64,000 nucleotides of DNA from Pelagicoccus albus (GCF_014230145.1 NZ_JACHVC010000008.1:186001-250000), one strand, 5' to 3'. Counted from the stretch's first letter, positions 33,665 to 43,447 are shown. Notes: generated by a model from the sequence alone, not told the origin. Numbers and translations: made by a program.

Positions 33665-36600
33665 TTAATTTTGGAGGCCAAAGATTCGTACTGGTCCGCC
33701 GTTTTCCGTAGCGATCAGCTCTTCCAACCCGTCGCCATCGAGGTCACCTGTCACCATTTCCCGTTGGTTTCCCGGGAGCAGGATGCCTGCTTGGCTGGGA
33801 TGTACCGCTTCGAAGCTTCCGTCTCCGTGACCGAGGAGAAGGCATCCGATTGATCCGCTCAAACGTCCAGTGCTTGCCTCTTGTCCAAATAAATTCTGAG
33901 CCAAGACGAGGTCCAATTGTCCATCAGCGTTCCAATCCTTGACCGCGATATCCATGGTCGGGGCGAGTTGAGCTTCGCGAGGGAAGGGGACAAATCGGTA
34001 GCCGTCCTCCGTGGAGATCCAAGCTCCACTTTGCAGTTCCTCCGCTTCGAAACGCGTCGCTCGCGACAAGCGATCCTCGCCGAAGATTTCGTAAAGATCA
34101 GATTTGGCGAACTGGTCGAATTTCGGAAATACTTCGGTGATCCAAGGGAAGGTATAGTTAAGCTTGCTTCGACCTCGGACGGGGAGAAGTCGGCCATTTT
34201 CATAGTAGGCTTCCACGATGTAGTTTTGTCCATCGCCTTCCATTTCTCCGGCGAAAAGCGTGGCAGGCTCGGCGGAACTGGCCGTGTACTTTGTGTTAAG
34301 GCCTAAGTTGCCTAGAATCAAGTCCGGCTGTCCATCTTGGTTCAGATCGGTGGAATCAAGGGAACGCCAAAGGCCGGTTTTGCTAGGAAGTCCTCGCTCC
34401 TTGGATACATCCTTGATCCTGCCGTCGACGAATTCGAAAAGCCGCAAAGATCCCCATTCGGTGATAATTGCGAGTTCCGTCCTGCCCTTGCGGGTGACCC
34501 ATTGGCTGTCGGTGACCAGCCCTATCTTTTCTAGGGCAGATGCAACATCGCTTCCGACCTCGTTGAATTTTCCGGATTCGTTGCGGAGCAGGCGGCTCGG
34601 TGCCGGGAAGGGATAGTTCTCTGGAGCTGAGGCTCCGCCAATGAAAACATCGGGATCTCCATCCTGGTCGAAATCACCGATGGCGACTGAAGACGCGTTG
34701 GATGTGTCTTGGGGCCAATGGGTTTCAGGGGCACGTTCGAATTTTCCGTCGCCACTATTCAGATACAGGCGGTCGCTCAAGACTTCTGTGCCGGAGCGAG
34801 GCGTTCCGCCGCTTATCACAAGCAGGTCGTTATGTCCGTCGCCATTTGCGTCGAATATGGCGGCAGCGGTATCCTCGCAGATCTGATCGAGACCGAGGGG
34901 CGAACTTTGGTAATCTCCGTTGGGACCTGTTGAGAGAATTAGCATGCCCGACTGTCCGCTTCCTCCGCCTATGTAGTAGTCGGTCTTCTGGTCTCCGTTC
35001 AGATCGCCTGTCGCCAGGGCAGGGCCATCTTCGCCCAAGCGTCTCGGGAGTAAAGGGGCTCTGTTGAACTCTGCGGAATCGGATTGCTGGTGCGTGGGCC
35101 AGATGCGCTCGAGCTCTGGTTTGCGGACGAAAAGCGGCTTCGGAACTTGTAGAGCTTCTTGGGTTGGTTCTAGGTCTGGCTCTTCAATTACGAGATACGG
35201 ATTGGCCGCGAGATCTTTCAGCTCCTGCACGATGCCGCTCGGCCAAGTGACTACGAGCTTGTCCACTTTATCTGCCTCGCCCAGTCCGAAGTGAATGAGC
35301 GGTTCATCTGAGGATACAATTCCTCGGGCGAGAGAGAGCTGGCGGAGCTGCTTGCCTTCCTCGGTTTCGATTCGAATGCTGGCTCCGATTCCCCATGAAT
35401 TGGATACGCGACCCTTCAGTCGTAGGTTTAAGGATTGATTTTCGGAACCCAAATCGTTTCGGCAAATGACGATATTTTGATCCATGCCCAAATAGGCGAT
35501 GTCCAAGTCTCCGTCTCGATCGAAGTCGCATATGGTGCTGCCGAAGGCGACGTTTTCTTGGTCGAGGTTCCATTGGCTGCCCACGTCCTCGAACTGGAGC
35601 TTACCGTTGTTGCGGAAGGCGAAGTTCTTCTCTTTCAAGGGTTCGCTATTGCGGACCACTGCGGCACGGTGCGCTAGGGTGCGGGCCGTGTTTTGGCGAT
35701 CTACTAGGTCGGCGTCGATAAGGTTGCGAACCATCCCGTTGGTGATATACAAGTCGAGCCAGCCATCATTATCCAAGTCCCGGAGTTTCACGGACCAGGT
35801 CCAATTCGTTCCCGGAACTCCGAACAGGTAGGCGGCCTCTCGGAAGCGATCGAGTCCGGTGTTCAGGTAGATGGCATTTCGGGCATATTGCGGGGTTAGG
35901 TCGAATACCGATTCCGTATCCCAAATTCCACGACTACGCTCCTCCATGCCAGTCATGTCCTTGTAGTGGTCAGCTGCCTCCATGTCGGCGACCATGAAGT
36001 CCATCCAGCCATCGTTATCCAAATCTCCCAGATCGGAACCCATGGAGAAGAAAGTGGAGAGAGGGATCAGTTCCTCTATCGAATCAGTGAAGGTTCCGTC
36101 TCCATTGTTCTTGTAGAAACGGTCAGGCGTCTCGAAGTCGTTGGCTACGTAAAGGTCCATCCAGCCATCGTTGTTATAGTCCCACCAAGTGGCGCTGTGA
36201 CCTTGTGAGCGGCCCCAGATGCCCGAGTCGGAGCTTACGTCCGTAAATGTATTGTCGCCATTATTACGATACAGGTAGTCGGGGCTGCCTTTTGTGTGTC
36301 TAGCGAACTCTAGGATGTTGGTTTGAATATAAACGTCTAGATCGCCATCGCGGTCGTAGTCGCAGAAGCTGGCCATTACGCTGGCGTCGCTCAAATCGAG
36401 TCCGAACTCGGCGGCCGCTTCGCGGAAATGTCCGCTGCCGTCGTTCAGGTAGAGTTGGTTGGGAGCGTCGTAGACGCAGAGGTAGATATCGAGATCGGAG
36501 TCGTTATCGATGTCTACCAAGCTGACGCCGGTTTCCCAGCTATCCGTTCCCGAAGTTCCTGATTCCTCCGTATTGTTTTCAAAAACAAAGGGCTCATCGG

Positions 36601-36880
36601 TCTGGATGAACAGACCGTTTGGCCCGGTCTTGTTGACCGCATAAAGGTCCGGTCGCCCGTCTCCATTCAGGTCGCCCGAGGCGATTCCCACGCTGACCGC
36701 ACCCAAGGTGAATTCCCGAAAGCGGGAGCTCCACATCATGGGATCCTTATATTCGTTGAATAGCTCCAGCCCCGTGAAGCCATGCTCCAAGGTTTCGAAG
36801 CGTTGGGCCTTGCTTGGAGCTGGCAACAACGCTCCGACACATGCCGAAGAAAGCGCGAGTAGGACTAGGTTTTTCTGCAT
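33665..36880 (-). CDS. Secreted FG-GAP/VCBS repeat protein with ASPIC/UnbV domain
   Basis: A 1071-residue exported protein. The signal peptide ends near residue 25 (PAPSKAQ). Many calcium-binding-like repeats of the DxDxDGDxD type are visible: GDLNGDGRPDLYAV, DIDNDSDLDIYL, DYDRDGDLDVYI, DLDNDGWLDLYI, DFDQDGDPDVFI, DLNQDGQPDLIL. Together they form two beta-propeller-like blocks. Between them lies an ASPIC/UnbV domain (SNSWGIGASIRIETEEGKQL, VVTWPSGIVQEL). Such CRTAC-like proteins are abundant in Verrucomicrobiota and Planctomycetes, with unknown role. The haloperoxidase gene ends 23 bases upstream, so they form a pair. Confidence 0.9.
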   Translation of the reverse strand: MQKNLVLLALSSACVGALLPAPSKAQRFETLEHGFTGLELFNEYKDPMMWSSRFREFTLGAVSVGIASGDLNGDGRPDLYAVNKTGPNGLFIQTDEPFVFENNTEESGTSGTDSWETGVSLVDIDNDSDLDIYLCVYDAPNQLYLNDGSGHFREAAAEFGLDLSDASVMASFCDYDRDGDLDVYIQTNILEFARHTKGSPDYLYRNNGDNTFTDVSSDSGIWGRSQGHSATWWDYNNDGWMDLYVANDFETPDRFYKNNGDGTFTDSIEELIPLSTFFSMGSDLGDLDNDGWMDFMVADMEAADHYKDMTGMEERSRGIWDTESVFDLTPQYARNAIYLNTGLDRFREAAYLFGVPGTNWTWSVKLRDLDNDGWLDLYITNGMVRNLIDADLVDRQNTARTLAHRAAVVRNSEPLKEKNFAFRNNGKLQFEDVGSQWNLDQENVAFGSTICDFDRDGDLDIAYLGMDQNIVICRNDLGSENQSLNLRLKGRVSNSWGIGASIRIETEEGKQLRQLSLARGIVSSDEPLIHFGLGEADKVDKLVVTWPSGIVQELKDLAANPYLVIEEPDLEPTQEALQVPKPLFVRKPELERIWPTHQQSDSAEFNRAPLLPRRLGEDGPALATGDLNGDQKTDYYIGGGSGQSGMLILSTGPNGDYQSSPLGLDQICEDTAAAIFDANGDGHNDLLVISGGTPRSGTEVLSDRLYLNSGDGKFERAPETHWPQDTSNASSVAIGDFDQDGDPDVFIGGASAPENYPFPAPSRLLRNESGKFNEVGSDVASALEKIGLVTDSQWVTRKGRTELAIITEWGSLRLFEFVDGRIKDVSKERGLPSKTGLWRSLDSTDLNQDGQPDLILGNLGLNTKYTASSAEPATLFAGEMEGDGQNYIVEAYYENGRLLPVRGRSKLNYTFPWITEVFPKFDQFAKSDLYEIFGEDRLSRATRFEAEELQSGAWISTEDGYRFVPFPREAQLAPTMDIAVKDWNADGQLDLVLAQNLFGQEASTGRLSGSIGCLLLGHGDGSFEAVHPSQAGILLPGNQREMVTGDLDGDGLEELIATENGGPVRIFGLQN

Positions 36881-36903
36881 GTACGGAGCTGGGTCTGAGC
36901 TTT

Positions 36904-38169
36904 CTAGTTCGCTCGTTCCTGTAAGTATTCCTCAAATACGAAGTCTGCTACGCGAGCTCCAAGCTCTTGCCCGATGAGATTTGCGGACATGAAGTGAATG
37001 CCGCCATGTAGCCGGCTCATGCCAACTTCGTCGGCGCACTGGTCAAATCCATCGTAGGAACGAATCGCTCCGGGAACTTGGTCGGAGGTGGTTGAGAAAT
37101 GTACTTCGTCTCTGCCCACGTAGAGCGTTAGCAATTGAGCGGCGGAGCGGCTGAAGGAGCTGTGTCCTGATGGGTATTCGGGAAAGGGTGGGCTGCCCAT
37201 GAGGGGAATCCATTCGGTATCCGGTTCGGTAGCGGGGTTGTTGTCGATATCCGCTTGGCGAATGGCTGTTTCTGGTCGCCAATAGTTGTAGTGGTATTTG
37301 GCGTCCCAGCAGGCGATCCCCGCGTCGGCCATAGTCAGATTAAGCAGGGCGAAGAGTCGTACTTTTTGGTAGAAGTCGTAGCCTTCGGAGCGGCAGACGT
37401 CTTGCGCAATCAGGTTCCAGGAACCGGCTGGAGTGGAACTTCCGAGGTCATCGGACCAGAATACAGAGCTCAGGGTATCGTAGCTTGAGCGATCGTGCTT
37501 GTCGCGTCCCCCCAAGGCTTTGACCTCGTAGAGTTCCTTGGCGTAGGCTTCGCTGTCGATGGGCAAGGGAGGCTCGCAGCGGAAGGCGTCGGAGGTGGGC
37601 ATCGCCAAAGGCTCGACTTTTGGCCAATGAGGAAGGAGGGCTGGACGGAAGAAAGGCGGGGTTTCTCTCCAGATGCCGGCGTCGGAAGCCGTTTGCCAGT
37701 CGACGACGTCATACTTGCGGCTTTCGTCGCATATCTTCTTGTATGCGTCTGCTACTTTCTTACCCCAGGCGACCCCTTTTTCGAAGGCTTCGTCTTTGGG
37801 TAGGTCCATGATTTCCTGCTGGTATGCTTTTTTGAATACGGCTGGGTTTACGGACTCGTTGAAGAGGTCGGTCAAGGTTTCGTAGGCAGCGGTGTGGTAG
37901 GCTGCCGCCAAAGAAGCGTCGCTTAGGTCCTCGGGTTCGACTGCATAGGCTTCGAAGTCTCCATGGAAGCCATTGACAGTGTCGTAGAGAGACAGGTGCA
38001 ACAAGGCGAGGGCGTAGGCTGCCATCGGTGGTGGAGTACGCGAGGAGCGAATGGCGTCGAGAGCTCGATTGTTCCAGTTCTCGAAAGTTGGCATATCCTG
38101 CTCTGCCTGCGTGAAGGTGGCGAGTAGGCTAGATGCGAGCATGAAAGAAAGTACTTTCTTCAGGTGCAT
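36904..38169 (-). CDS. Secreted vanadium-dependent haloperoxidase/PAP2-like protein
   Basis: An exported protein of 421 residues; the signal peptide ends near residue 22 (ATFTQA). The three phosphate/vanadate-binding motifs are present: KYHYNYWRPETAI (K...RP), FPEYPSGHSSFS (PSGH) and SRLHGGIHF (R...H). The spacing and the all-helical body fit the bacterial vanadium-haloperoxidase branch of the PAP2 superfamily. Halide oxidation versus phosphatase activity cannot be told from sequence. It is the first gene of the pair with the FG-GAP protein, suggesting a shared extracellular role. Confidence 0.88.
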   Translation of the reverse strand: MHLKKVLSFMLASSLLATFTQAEQDMPTFENWNNRALDAIRSSRTPPPMAAYALALLHLSLYDTVNGFHGDFEAYAVEPEDLSDASLAAAYHTAAYETLTDLFNESVNPAVFKKAYQQEIMDLPKDEAFEKGVAWGKKVADAYKKICDESRKYDVVDWQTASDAGIWRETPPFFRPALLPHWPKVEPLAMPTSDAFRCEPPLPIDSEAYAKELYEVKALGGRDKHDRSSYDTLSSVFWSDDLGSSTPAGSWNLIAQDVCRSEGYDFYQKVRLFALLNLTMADAGIACWDAKYHYNYWRPETAIRQADIDNNPATEPDTEWIPLMGSPPFPEYPSGHSSFSRSAAQLLTLYVGRDEVHFSTTSDQVPGAIRSYDGFDQCADEVGMSRLHGGIHFMSANLIGQELGARVADFVFEEYLQERAN

Positions 38170-38487
38170 GGGGAATGAGTTTGGGATTGAGTTTGGGTAT
38201 TGGGGGAAGCCCTTTCTTTTGGCGCGAGCAGAGTGGCTCTCAAGCGTAAAAGCGCCGAGTTCGGTCTACTTGTGGAATGACTTGCAAAAGGCCGCTTCGG
38301 TTTGCTGCCAAGCGGAGATTTTTGCCCTGAACTGTAGGGTTTTGGTAAAGGGATCGTGAAATTGAGTTCAGCGTTAGAGGGAGGCGAAGCTTTTCTAAGT
38401 TTGTCACCCATTGAGTCCGATTACTCATACGGATTGGTCCGCCGATCTGTAAATTTACTCATTCACCCCTCCTAACATCCAAATCTT
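38170..38487. other. Divergent promoter region, haloperoxidase / chemoreceptor
   Basis: No gene is seen in these 318 bases. They hold a 12-base tandem repeat (TGAGTTTGGGAT then TGAGTTTGGGTA, 38176-38199) close to the haloperoxidase start, and the dyad at 38410-38426 ahead of the chemoreceptor. Confidence 0.6.
38410..38426 (+). promoter_or_regulatory. Dyad shared with the downstream kinase gene
   Basis: ATTGAGT-CCG-ATTACTC contains GAGT and ACTC arms. A near copy, ATTGAGT-AA-ATTACTC, stands at 40112-40127 ahead of the next gene. It lies 61 bases before the chemoreceptor start. Candidate operator (inference). Confidence 0.4.
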
Positions 38488-40056
38488 ATGGCTTTCAATC
38501 GCCTCAAACTCAGGACCCAGATCTTGCTGGGTATTTTGCTCCCCATCGTGATTGCCTCTTTTCTCGCGGTTTTCTTTGGTTTCGAAGCGCACGAGATGGA
38601 GCTCTCAGCATCGGAGACAAAGAATCGAGACTTAGACAGTTTTCAGGCTGCCTGGCAGATGAAGCTAGATGTGATCCAGGTTCAGCAGTGGTTGACGGAT
38701 ATTTCCGCTACCCGAGCCAGGGATGGTTTAGACGATGGTTTCACGGAAGCGGCGGCTGCTAGGGATTCCTTCAAGGATTGTGTTGCGTATTTTCAGACGC
38801 GATGGAGCGAGGACGGAAATCGGGATCGCTTGGGTGAGCTCGATGCTCTGGATCGGTTTTTCGACGATTACTACGAGAGTGGCAAGAAGATGGCCAATGC
38901 TTACATCTCTGGAGGACCAGCGGAAGGAAATATCTCCATGGCTGCCTTTGACGCATCTGCGGCTCGATTGAATGAAACGCTGAATGGTTTTTTCGAGGAG
39001 CAAAAAGCGTCGATGCGTAACTCGCTGTCTGGAGTCGTCAAATTCACTGAGAAACTGCAGACTGGAACGATTGTGGCGTTCATTGGCATGACAATTGTGG
39101 GCCTGGGAATTGGACTCTTTATTTCTAATCGGATAACCAAGCCTTTGATCGGCATCATGGAGCGGCTGGGGCAGAACGCGGCTTCGATGGCTGATGTGTC
39201 CGATCAAGTCACCTCGGCGAGCATGAATCTGGCGGAGGGAAGTACCGACCAGGCTTCATCCTTGGATATCACGGCCAATGAGCTTCGTACTCTGAGCGAT
39301 ACAACAAACGGCAATGCCGAATCCGCTGTGCAGGCCGACAAGCTAATCAAGGATTCAAACGCGCTAATCGTTCGCTCGAGCGAAATCATCGCAAACATGT
39401 CTCGATCTATGGAGCAGATCTCCAATACGGGGCGCGAGACGCAGAAGATTGTCAACACCATCGACGAGATCGCTTTTCAGACAAATTTGCTGGCCTTGAA
39501 CGCAGCAGTGGAAGCTGCTCGAGCAGGCGAGGCTGGAGCTGGGTTTGCGGTGGTAGCCGATGAAGTGCGCAATCTAGCGACGCGGGCGGCGGATGCGGCC
39601 AAGAATACTTCGCAGATGATTGAGGATTCCGTTTCGGAAATTGAGGCGGGAGCCAAGTTCGCGTCCGAAACGAATGCAGCTTACGTCGATATTGCTCGCC
39701 AGTCTGACGAGTCGACTCGACTCATCGCCCAGATTGCGGGCGTTTGCGCTGAGCAGTCCGCGATGCTCGAGCGAATCAATCAGTCAATGAAGGGGCTCGA
39801 TACGGTCGTTCAGAAGAACGCTGCCAGCGCGGAGGAATCGGCGTCAACATCGGAAGAGATGCATGCCCAATCCGAAGATTTGAGAGGACTGGCCCATCAG
39901 CTTTTAGTTTTGGTATCCGGGGACAAGGGCCAGAAGGTCGGCGACTCCTATGGAGCACTTGTCAGTGTCTCGAAACCGAGTTCTAAGCCCGCTTCGAGCC
40001 CGAGAATGGGCGACGGTGCCAACATGGTGCTGCCCGAGGATGTATGGGGTAATTAG
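38488..40056 (+). CDS. Methyl-accepting chemotaxis protein
   Basis: Transmembrane chemoreceptor of 522 residues. TM1 is at about residues 11-32 ([20 protein letters not shown]). A periplasmic four-helix-type sensor domain of about 160 residues follows, then TM2 ([18 protein letters not shown]) and the cytoplasmic signalling bundle. The hairpin tip is highly conserved: [20 protein letters not shown], then [19 protein letters not shown] classical HAMP domain is not obvious. No CheA/W genes lie near, so it feeds a system encoded elsewhere. The next gene is a hybrid kinase 109 bases downstream with a shared upstream dyad. Confidence 0.93.
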   Translation: MAFNRLKLRTQILLGILLPIVIASFLAVFFGFEAHEMELSASETKNRDLDSFQAAWQMKLDVIQVQQWLTDISATRARDGLDDGFTEAAAARDSFKDCVAYFQTRWSEDGNRDRLGELDALDRFFDDYYESGKKMANAYISGGPAEGNISMAAFDASAARLNETLNGFFEEQKASMRNSLSGVVKFTEKLQTGTIVAFIGMTIVGLGIGLFISNRITKPLIGIMERLGQNAASMADVSDQVTSASMNLAEGSTDQASSLDITANELRTLSDTTNGNAESAVQADKLIKDSNALIVRSSEIIANMSRSMEQISNTGRETQKIVNTIDEIAFQTNLLALNAAVEAARAGEAGAGFAVVADEVRNLATRAADAAKNTSQMIEDSVSEIEAGAKFASETNAAYVDIARQSDESTRLIAQIAGVCAEQSAMLERINQSMKGLDTVVQKNAASAEESASTSEEMHAQSEDLRGLAHQLLVLVSGDKGQKVGDSYGALVSVSKPSSKPASSPRMGDGANMVLPEDVWGN

Positions 40057-40111
40057 AGGAGCTTTAACAAAGAATTGGCTCTAGCTGCACTGGGGGTAAA
40101 AATATTCTCAA

Positions 40112-40127
40112 ATTGAGTAAATTACTC
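40112..40127 (+). promoter_or_regulatory. Overlapping palindromes upstream of the hybrid kinase gene
   Basis: GAGTAAATTACTC (40115-40127) is a perfect 13-base palindrome and overlaps a second one, CTCAAATTGAG (40107-40117). The core ATTGAGT...ATTACTC also occurs before the chemoreceptor gene. Likely a regulator site shared by both genes (inference). Confidence 0.45.
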
Positions 40128-40171
40128 TACTTTCTTCCTACGATTGTCGAATATACGCCCGACACGTGCGC

Positions 40172-42040
40172 ATGCTAGGGAGGTTAAAAACTATTTTGGG
40201 TCACGACAGTCGTGGCCCCTTGCCGGACTTGGACGCCCTCCGGGATCGAGTGGTTCGCTTGTGCCTTGGCTACATCATTTCTTTTTCCGCTCCCGTCTTG
40301 ATACTGGGAATCGTCCTTTCGATGGGTGAGAGCTGGAACTGGTACGCTACGACTCAGTTGGTTGCCTATTCATGCTGCCTGATCGGCTATTTCGCTTTTC
40401 CGAGGAACAAGAGCAAATGTTTGTCCTACTATGTAGTTGCGATTGTGATACTATTGGGATGCTCTGGGATCGCTGCGTGGGGCCCGTCTCCGAGTCGTTT
40501 TATCGTTCTGAGTTTCGGTTGCCTGTTTGCAGCCTTGTTTAGTGGGGCTCGCTTCGCGTTTGCGGCCATCGTCTCCAGTACGGGCCTTGTTTGCTTTGCG
40601 GCCTGGGCTAATCAGTTTATCGCGATCGATGGCGGAGGCGATTCGGTGTCGCATCACAGCGTCAGACAGTGGATCGTGACCATCTTGTCATTCGCCTTTT
40701 ACTCAGCTTGTGGATGCTTGATGGTGGCATGGGTCGCCCGCAGCCTGCAGAATTCGATAAAGGTACTTTTTAAGCGAGAAGGCGAATTAAGAGAAACCAA
40801 TGCCTTGCTGCGTAAGCAGGCGGTCGAGCTCGAGGTGCAGGCATTGGAGCTGGAGAAGCAAGCCGAAGTGCTCACCGAACAACGCGATCTGGCGGATCAA
40901 GCTTCCAAGGCCAAGGACCGTTTTCTCTCCGTCATCAGCCACGAATTGCGTACCCCGATGAATCCGATTCTCGGCTTCCTTGACTTGCTGGAGTCGGAAG
41001 GACGATTGGGTGGAGAATCGCAAGAGAGGCTTACTCTGATGCGCCAGTCGGGCGAACACCTGTTATACATGATCGACAAGCTAGTCGACTTTTCGGAGAT
41101 GGACTCCGGTAAGCTGCAGCTAAATCCAAGCTCTGTGTCCTGGCTGGAACTGAAGACGAAAGCTCGAGCGCGCCTGAAGCCGTTTGCCAATCAAGGCCGT
41201 GTCGAACTTTCCATTCAGTGTTCAGAAAGTGATGAGGACCGTGTTTCTCTCGATAGGAAGAGAACGCTGCAGGTCGTGCAGGAACTTGGCATGAATGCTT
41301 TGAAGTTTACCAGCGTTGGCCAAGTCTTGATCGATTTCTCCCTTGCCCGAAAGGCGGATTCGGCCGACTGGATTTGTATTCGTGTCGTAGATACTGGGAT
41401 GGGAATGGATGAAGCGATGCAGAAGTCCTTGTTCGCTTCCTTCTCTCAGGTTGACGATAGTCGCACTCGTGAGTTTGGCGGTCTGGGCTTGGGATTATCC
41501 ATTTGCGAATCCTTGGTAAGATCCATGGAAGGTACGATAGCGGTGGAAAGTTCCTTAGGACACGGCTCCATGTTCACGATTCGATTCCCTGTGAAAGTTA
41601 TGCCGAGACAGGATTCTGCCCCTCGGGCTGTTGAAAAACTAAAGGTGTTTTCAAAGCCAATTTCCGTACTGGTGGCAGAGGATGATATGCTGAATCAGCG
41701 AGTGGTAACGGCTCTACTCAAGCGGATCGGGGCGAACGCCACCTGCGTGGAAGATGGCAAGCAAGCGATCGAAGCTCTACGAACTTCCCAATACGATGTG
41801 GTGCTCATGGATCTTAGCATGCCCGTATTGGATGGCTTGAGCGCCGCGAGGGAAATTCGTCGCATCGAAAGTATTAAGGACACGCCTATCATCGCTCTCA
41901 CCGCTCATTCTTATTCAAAATGTGAGGAGAGTTGTGCTGAGGCGGGAATGAACGGTTTCCTTACCAAACCCGCTCGGGCGGACAAGCTATTCGAAGCAAT
42001 CGCCCGTTCTATGGGGGCGAAGCAGGCCAGCCGAAACTGA
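40172..42040 (+). CDS. Membrane hybrid histidine kinase (6TM-HisKA-HATPase-REC)
   Basis: Sensor of 622 residues from the ATG; a GTG six bases earlier is in frame. The first about 200 residues hold roughly six hydrophobic helices without a large periplasmic loop. A charged coiled-coil (LRKQAVELEVQALELEKQAE) leads into HisKA with VISHELRTPMNP (about H257). The ATPase domain has ELGMNALKFTS, DTGMGM and GGLGLGLSICESL. A C-terminal receiver has VLVAEDDMLNQRVV, phospho-Asp in VLMDLSMP (about D547) and FLTKPAR. The membrane input domain is not a named family that can be recognised by eye. It may work with the preceding chemoreceptor. Confidence 0.92.
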   Translation: MLGRLKTILGHDSRGPLPDLDALRDRVVRLCLGYIISFSAPVLILGIVLSMGESWNWYATTQLVAYSCCLIGYFAFPRNKSKCLSYYVVAIVILLGCSGIAAWGPSPSRFIVLSFGCLFAALFSGARFAFAAIVSSTGLVCFAAWANQFIAIDGGGDSVSHHSVRQWIVTILSFAFYSACGCLMVAWVARSLQNSIKVLFKREGELRETNALLRKQAVELEVQALELEKQAEVLTEQRDLADQASKAKDRFLSVISHELRTPMNPILGFLDLLESEGRLGGESQERLTLMRQSGEHLLYMIDKLVDFSEMDSGKLQLNPSSVSWLELKTKARARLKPFANQGRVELSIQCSESDEDRVSLDRKRTLQVVQELGMNALKFTSVGQVLIDFSLARKADSADWICIRVVDTGMGMDEAMQKSLFASFSQVDDSRTREFGGLGLGLSICESLVRSMEGTIAVESSLGHGSMFTIRFPVKVMPRQDSAPRAVEKLKVFSKPISVLVAEDDMLNQRVVTALLKRIGANATCVEDGKQAIEALRTSQYDVVLMDLSMPVLDGLSAAREIRRIESIKDTPIIALTAHSYSKCEESCAEAGMNGFLTKPARADKLFEAIARSMGAKQASRN

Positions 42041-42264
42041 ATCGGGAGCAGGTGTTTCTAGAGTTCGGTGGACCGTAATAAGCCACGTTATTGGTTAGAT
42101 TGAACTGCTTCAATCCCCCTCGTTCGCTCCCATTCTACGTTTTAGCTTATAAGTCCCTAGGGAATATACTGATTTTTAGGCTATTGCTAAGTATTTACTC
42201 GCAAGAAGCGACCGATTGTTGAGTAGTTGTCCTTATTCCCGTTCTCGGGGTTGCCCAATCCAAC

Positions 42265-42894
42265 ATGAATAAAACACTCAAATCAGCCCTTTGGGCTTTG
42301 GGAGCTCTTTTTGCCAGTTCTCCCTTCTACGCACAGGAATCTACCAGCCTGTTCTCTTTCGACTTTTCGTCGGGGCTTGCTGTCACCGATTCCGTTTCTG
42401 GAGTTGACGTTTCCGACTGGAGCGTGGGAAGCACAGCCACTGTTTCAGAGAGTCTAACATTGACAGGTGGAAGTTCTACACTCTTCACATTCACTCCGAC
42501 TTCGGGATTTCAGATCGATTTAAGCGAGTTAACCTTCAATACTAGTAAGATTCAGGCTCCTGATAGTACCAAGGGAAATGGAGCAGGGAGCGTCAAATTC
42601 ACTTTGACACTTTCTGGCGAAAATTTTGATGAAGCTCTAGAGATTTTCGGTAATGCTGAAGCTAGCTCCAGCGGAGGATCGCAAAGCTACACTTTTGAGG
42701 ATGCAAGCAGTCTAACAGGAGCAAACATTTTCACGCTGACTACAGCATCCTCAGAAGGAGCCTTGGTATTGGACAATTTTGAGGTTTTGGGAACCGTATC
42801 GGCTGTACCAGAGCCAGCCACCGTTTTCGCTCTTTTAGCGGGTGGATTCGTTAGCTTCTACGTGGCTCGCAATCGCCGCCGTAGCGTCGCCTAA
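42265..42894 (+). CDS. PEP-CTERM sorting domain protein
   Basis: Exported 209-residue protein. A signal peptide covers about residues 1-23 (ending PFYAQ). The serine/threonine-rich beta-type body is low in charge. The C-terminal sorting signal is VPEPATVFALLAGGFVSFYV followed by the basic ARNRRRSVA, the layout recognised by exosortase (EpsH/XrtA type), which would process or anchor it at the surface. No exosortase gene is in the window. PEP-CTERM proteins are usually linked to exopolysaccharide production, and an EPS locus starts about 2 kb to the right. The body itself has no recognised domain. Confidence 0.88.
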   Translation: MNKTLKSALWALGALFASSPFYAQESTSLFSFDFSSGLAVTDSVSGVDVSDWSVGSTATVSESLTLTGGSSTLFTFTPTSGFQIDLSELTFNTSKIQAPDSTKGNGAGSVKFTLTLSGENFDEALEIFGNAEASSSGGSQSYTFEDASSLTGANIFTLTTASSEGALVLDNFEVLGTVSAVPEPATVFALLAGGFVSFYVARNRRRSVA

Positions 42895-42921
42895 CGTACG
42901 ATTTTAATCTTCTTGTTTTGG

Positions 42922-42953
42922 GACCCTTGGCTTTCGAGTCAGGGGTCTTTTTT
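42922..42953 (+). terminator. Terminator after the PEP-CTERM gene
   Basis: GACCCTTGGCT and AGTCAGGGGTC pair over 11 bp (two G-U pairs) around a TTCG tetraloop and are followed by TTTTTT. It is 28 bases after the stop. Confidence 0.9.
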
Positions 42954-42970
42954 GTTTTTGAGCAACGACC

Positions 42971-43447
42971 TCAGCTTTGTCTTGGGTCTACTTCCTTTTC
43001 GAAGAGACGGTAGTGCGTCTCTTCCAAACCCAGAGAGCGGTAGACTGCTTGAGCGGCCAAGTTCTCTTTTTCGACGTAGAGCCGGTAGCCGCACACGTTC
43101 GATTCCTCTTTAGACAGTTTTTCCACCTCTTGATACAAGGCCCGGAAGGCTCCTTTGCGGCGCGAGTTCGGTTCCACGTATACGCTTTGTATCCACCAGA
43201 AAATACCATTTCTCCAATCGCTCCACTCCGTGGTGATCATGAGTGAGCCCACGAGCTTCCCTTCGCTTTCGGCTACTAAATAGAAGCCCAATTCCTTGTG
43301 CTGCAATAGGGTAAGCACGCCCGCTTTTACGACATCGGGCAAGAGCTCCTTGTCCTCGGTTTCCTTCGCCATGGATATGTTGAAATGGGCGATGGTAGGG
43401 GCGTCGTCACAGGTCGCTCGGCGTACTCGAATTGGTGTTATTGGCAT
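42971..43447 (-). CDS. GNAT family N-acetyltransferase
   Basis: A 158-residue acetyl-CoA-dependent acyltransferase. It starts IRVRRATCDDAPTIAHFN, the usual GNAT first strand and helix. The acetyl-CoA site is VYVEPNSRRKGAFRALYQEV (QSVYV...RRKG). A later RLYVEKENLAAQAVYRSLGL gives the C-terminal Asn/Tyr helix, and the end is ETHYRLFEKEV. The ATG at 43447 fits the domain; an upstream GTG at 43543 would add 32 non-conserved residues. The substrate is unknown. It converges on the PEP-CTERM gene. Confidence 0.9.
   Translation of the reverse strand: MPITPIRVRRATCDDAPTIAHFNISMAKETEDKELLPDVVKAGVLTLLQHKELGFYLVAESEGKLVGSLMITTEWSDWRNGIFWWIQSVYVEPNSRRKGAFRALYQEVEKLSKEESNVCGYRLYVEKENLAAQAVYRSLGLEETHYRLFEKEVDPRQS

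Noticed and set aside
38176-38199. Two tandem 12-base units near the haloperoxidase start
   Set aside because: Only two copies in a T/G-rich leader; no link to known operators.
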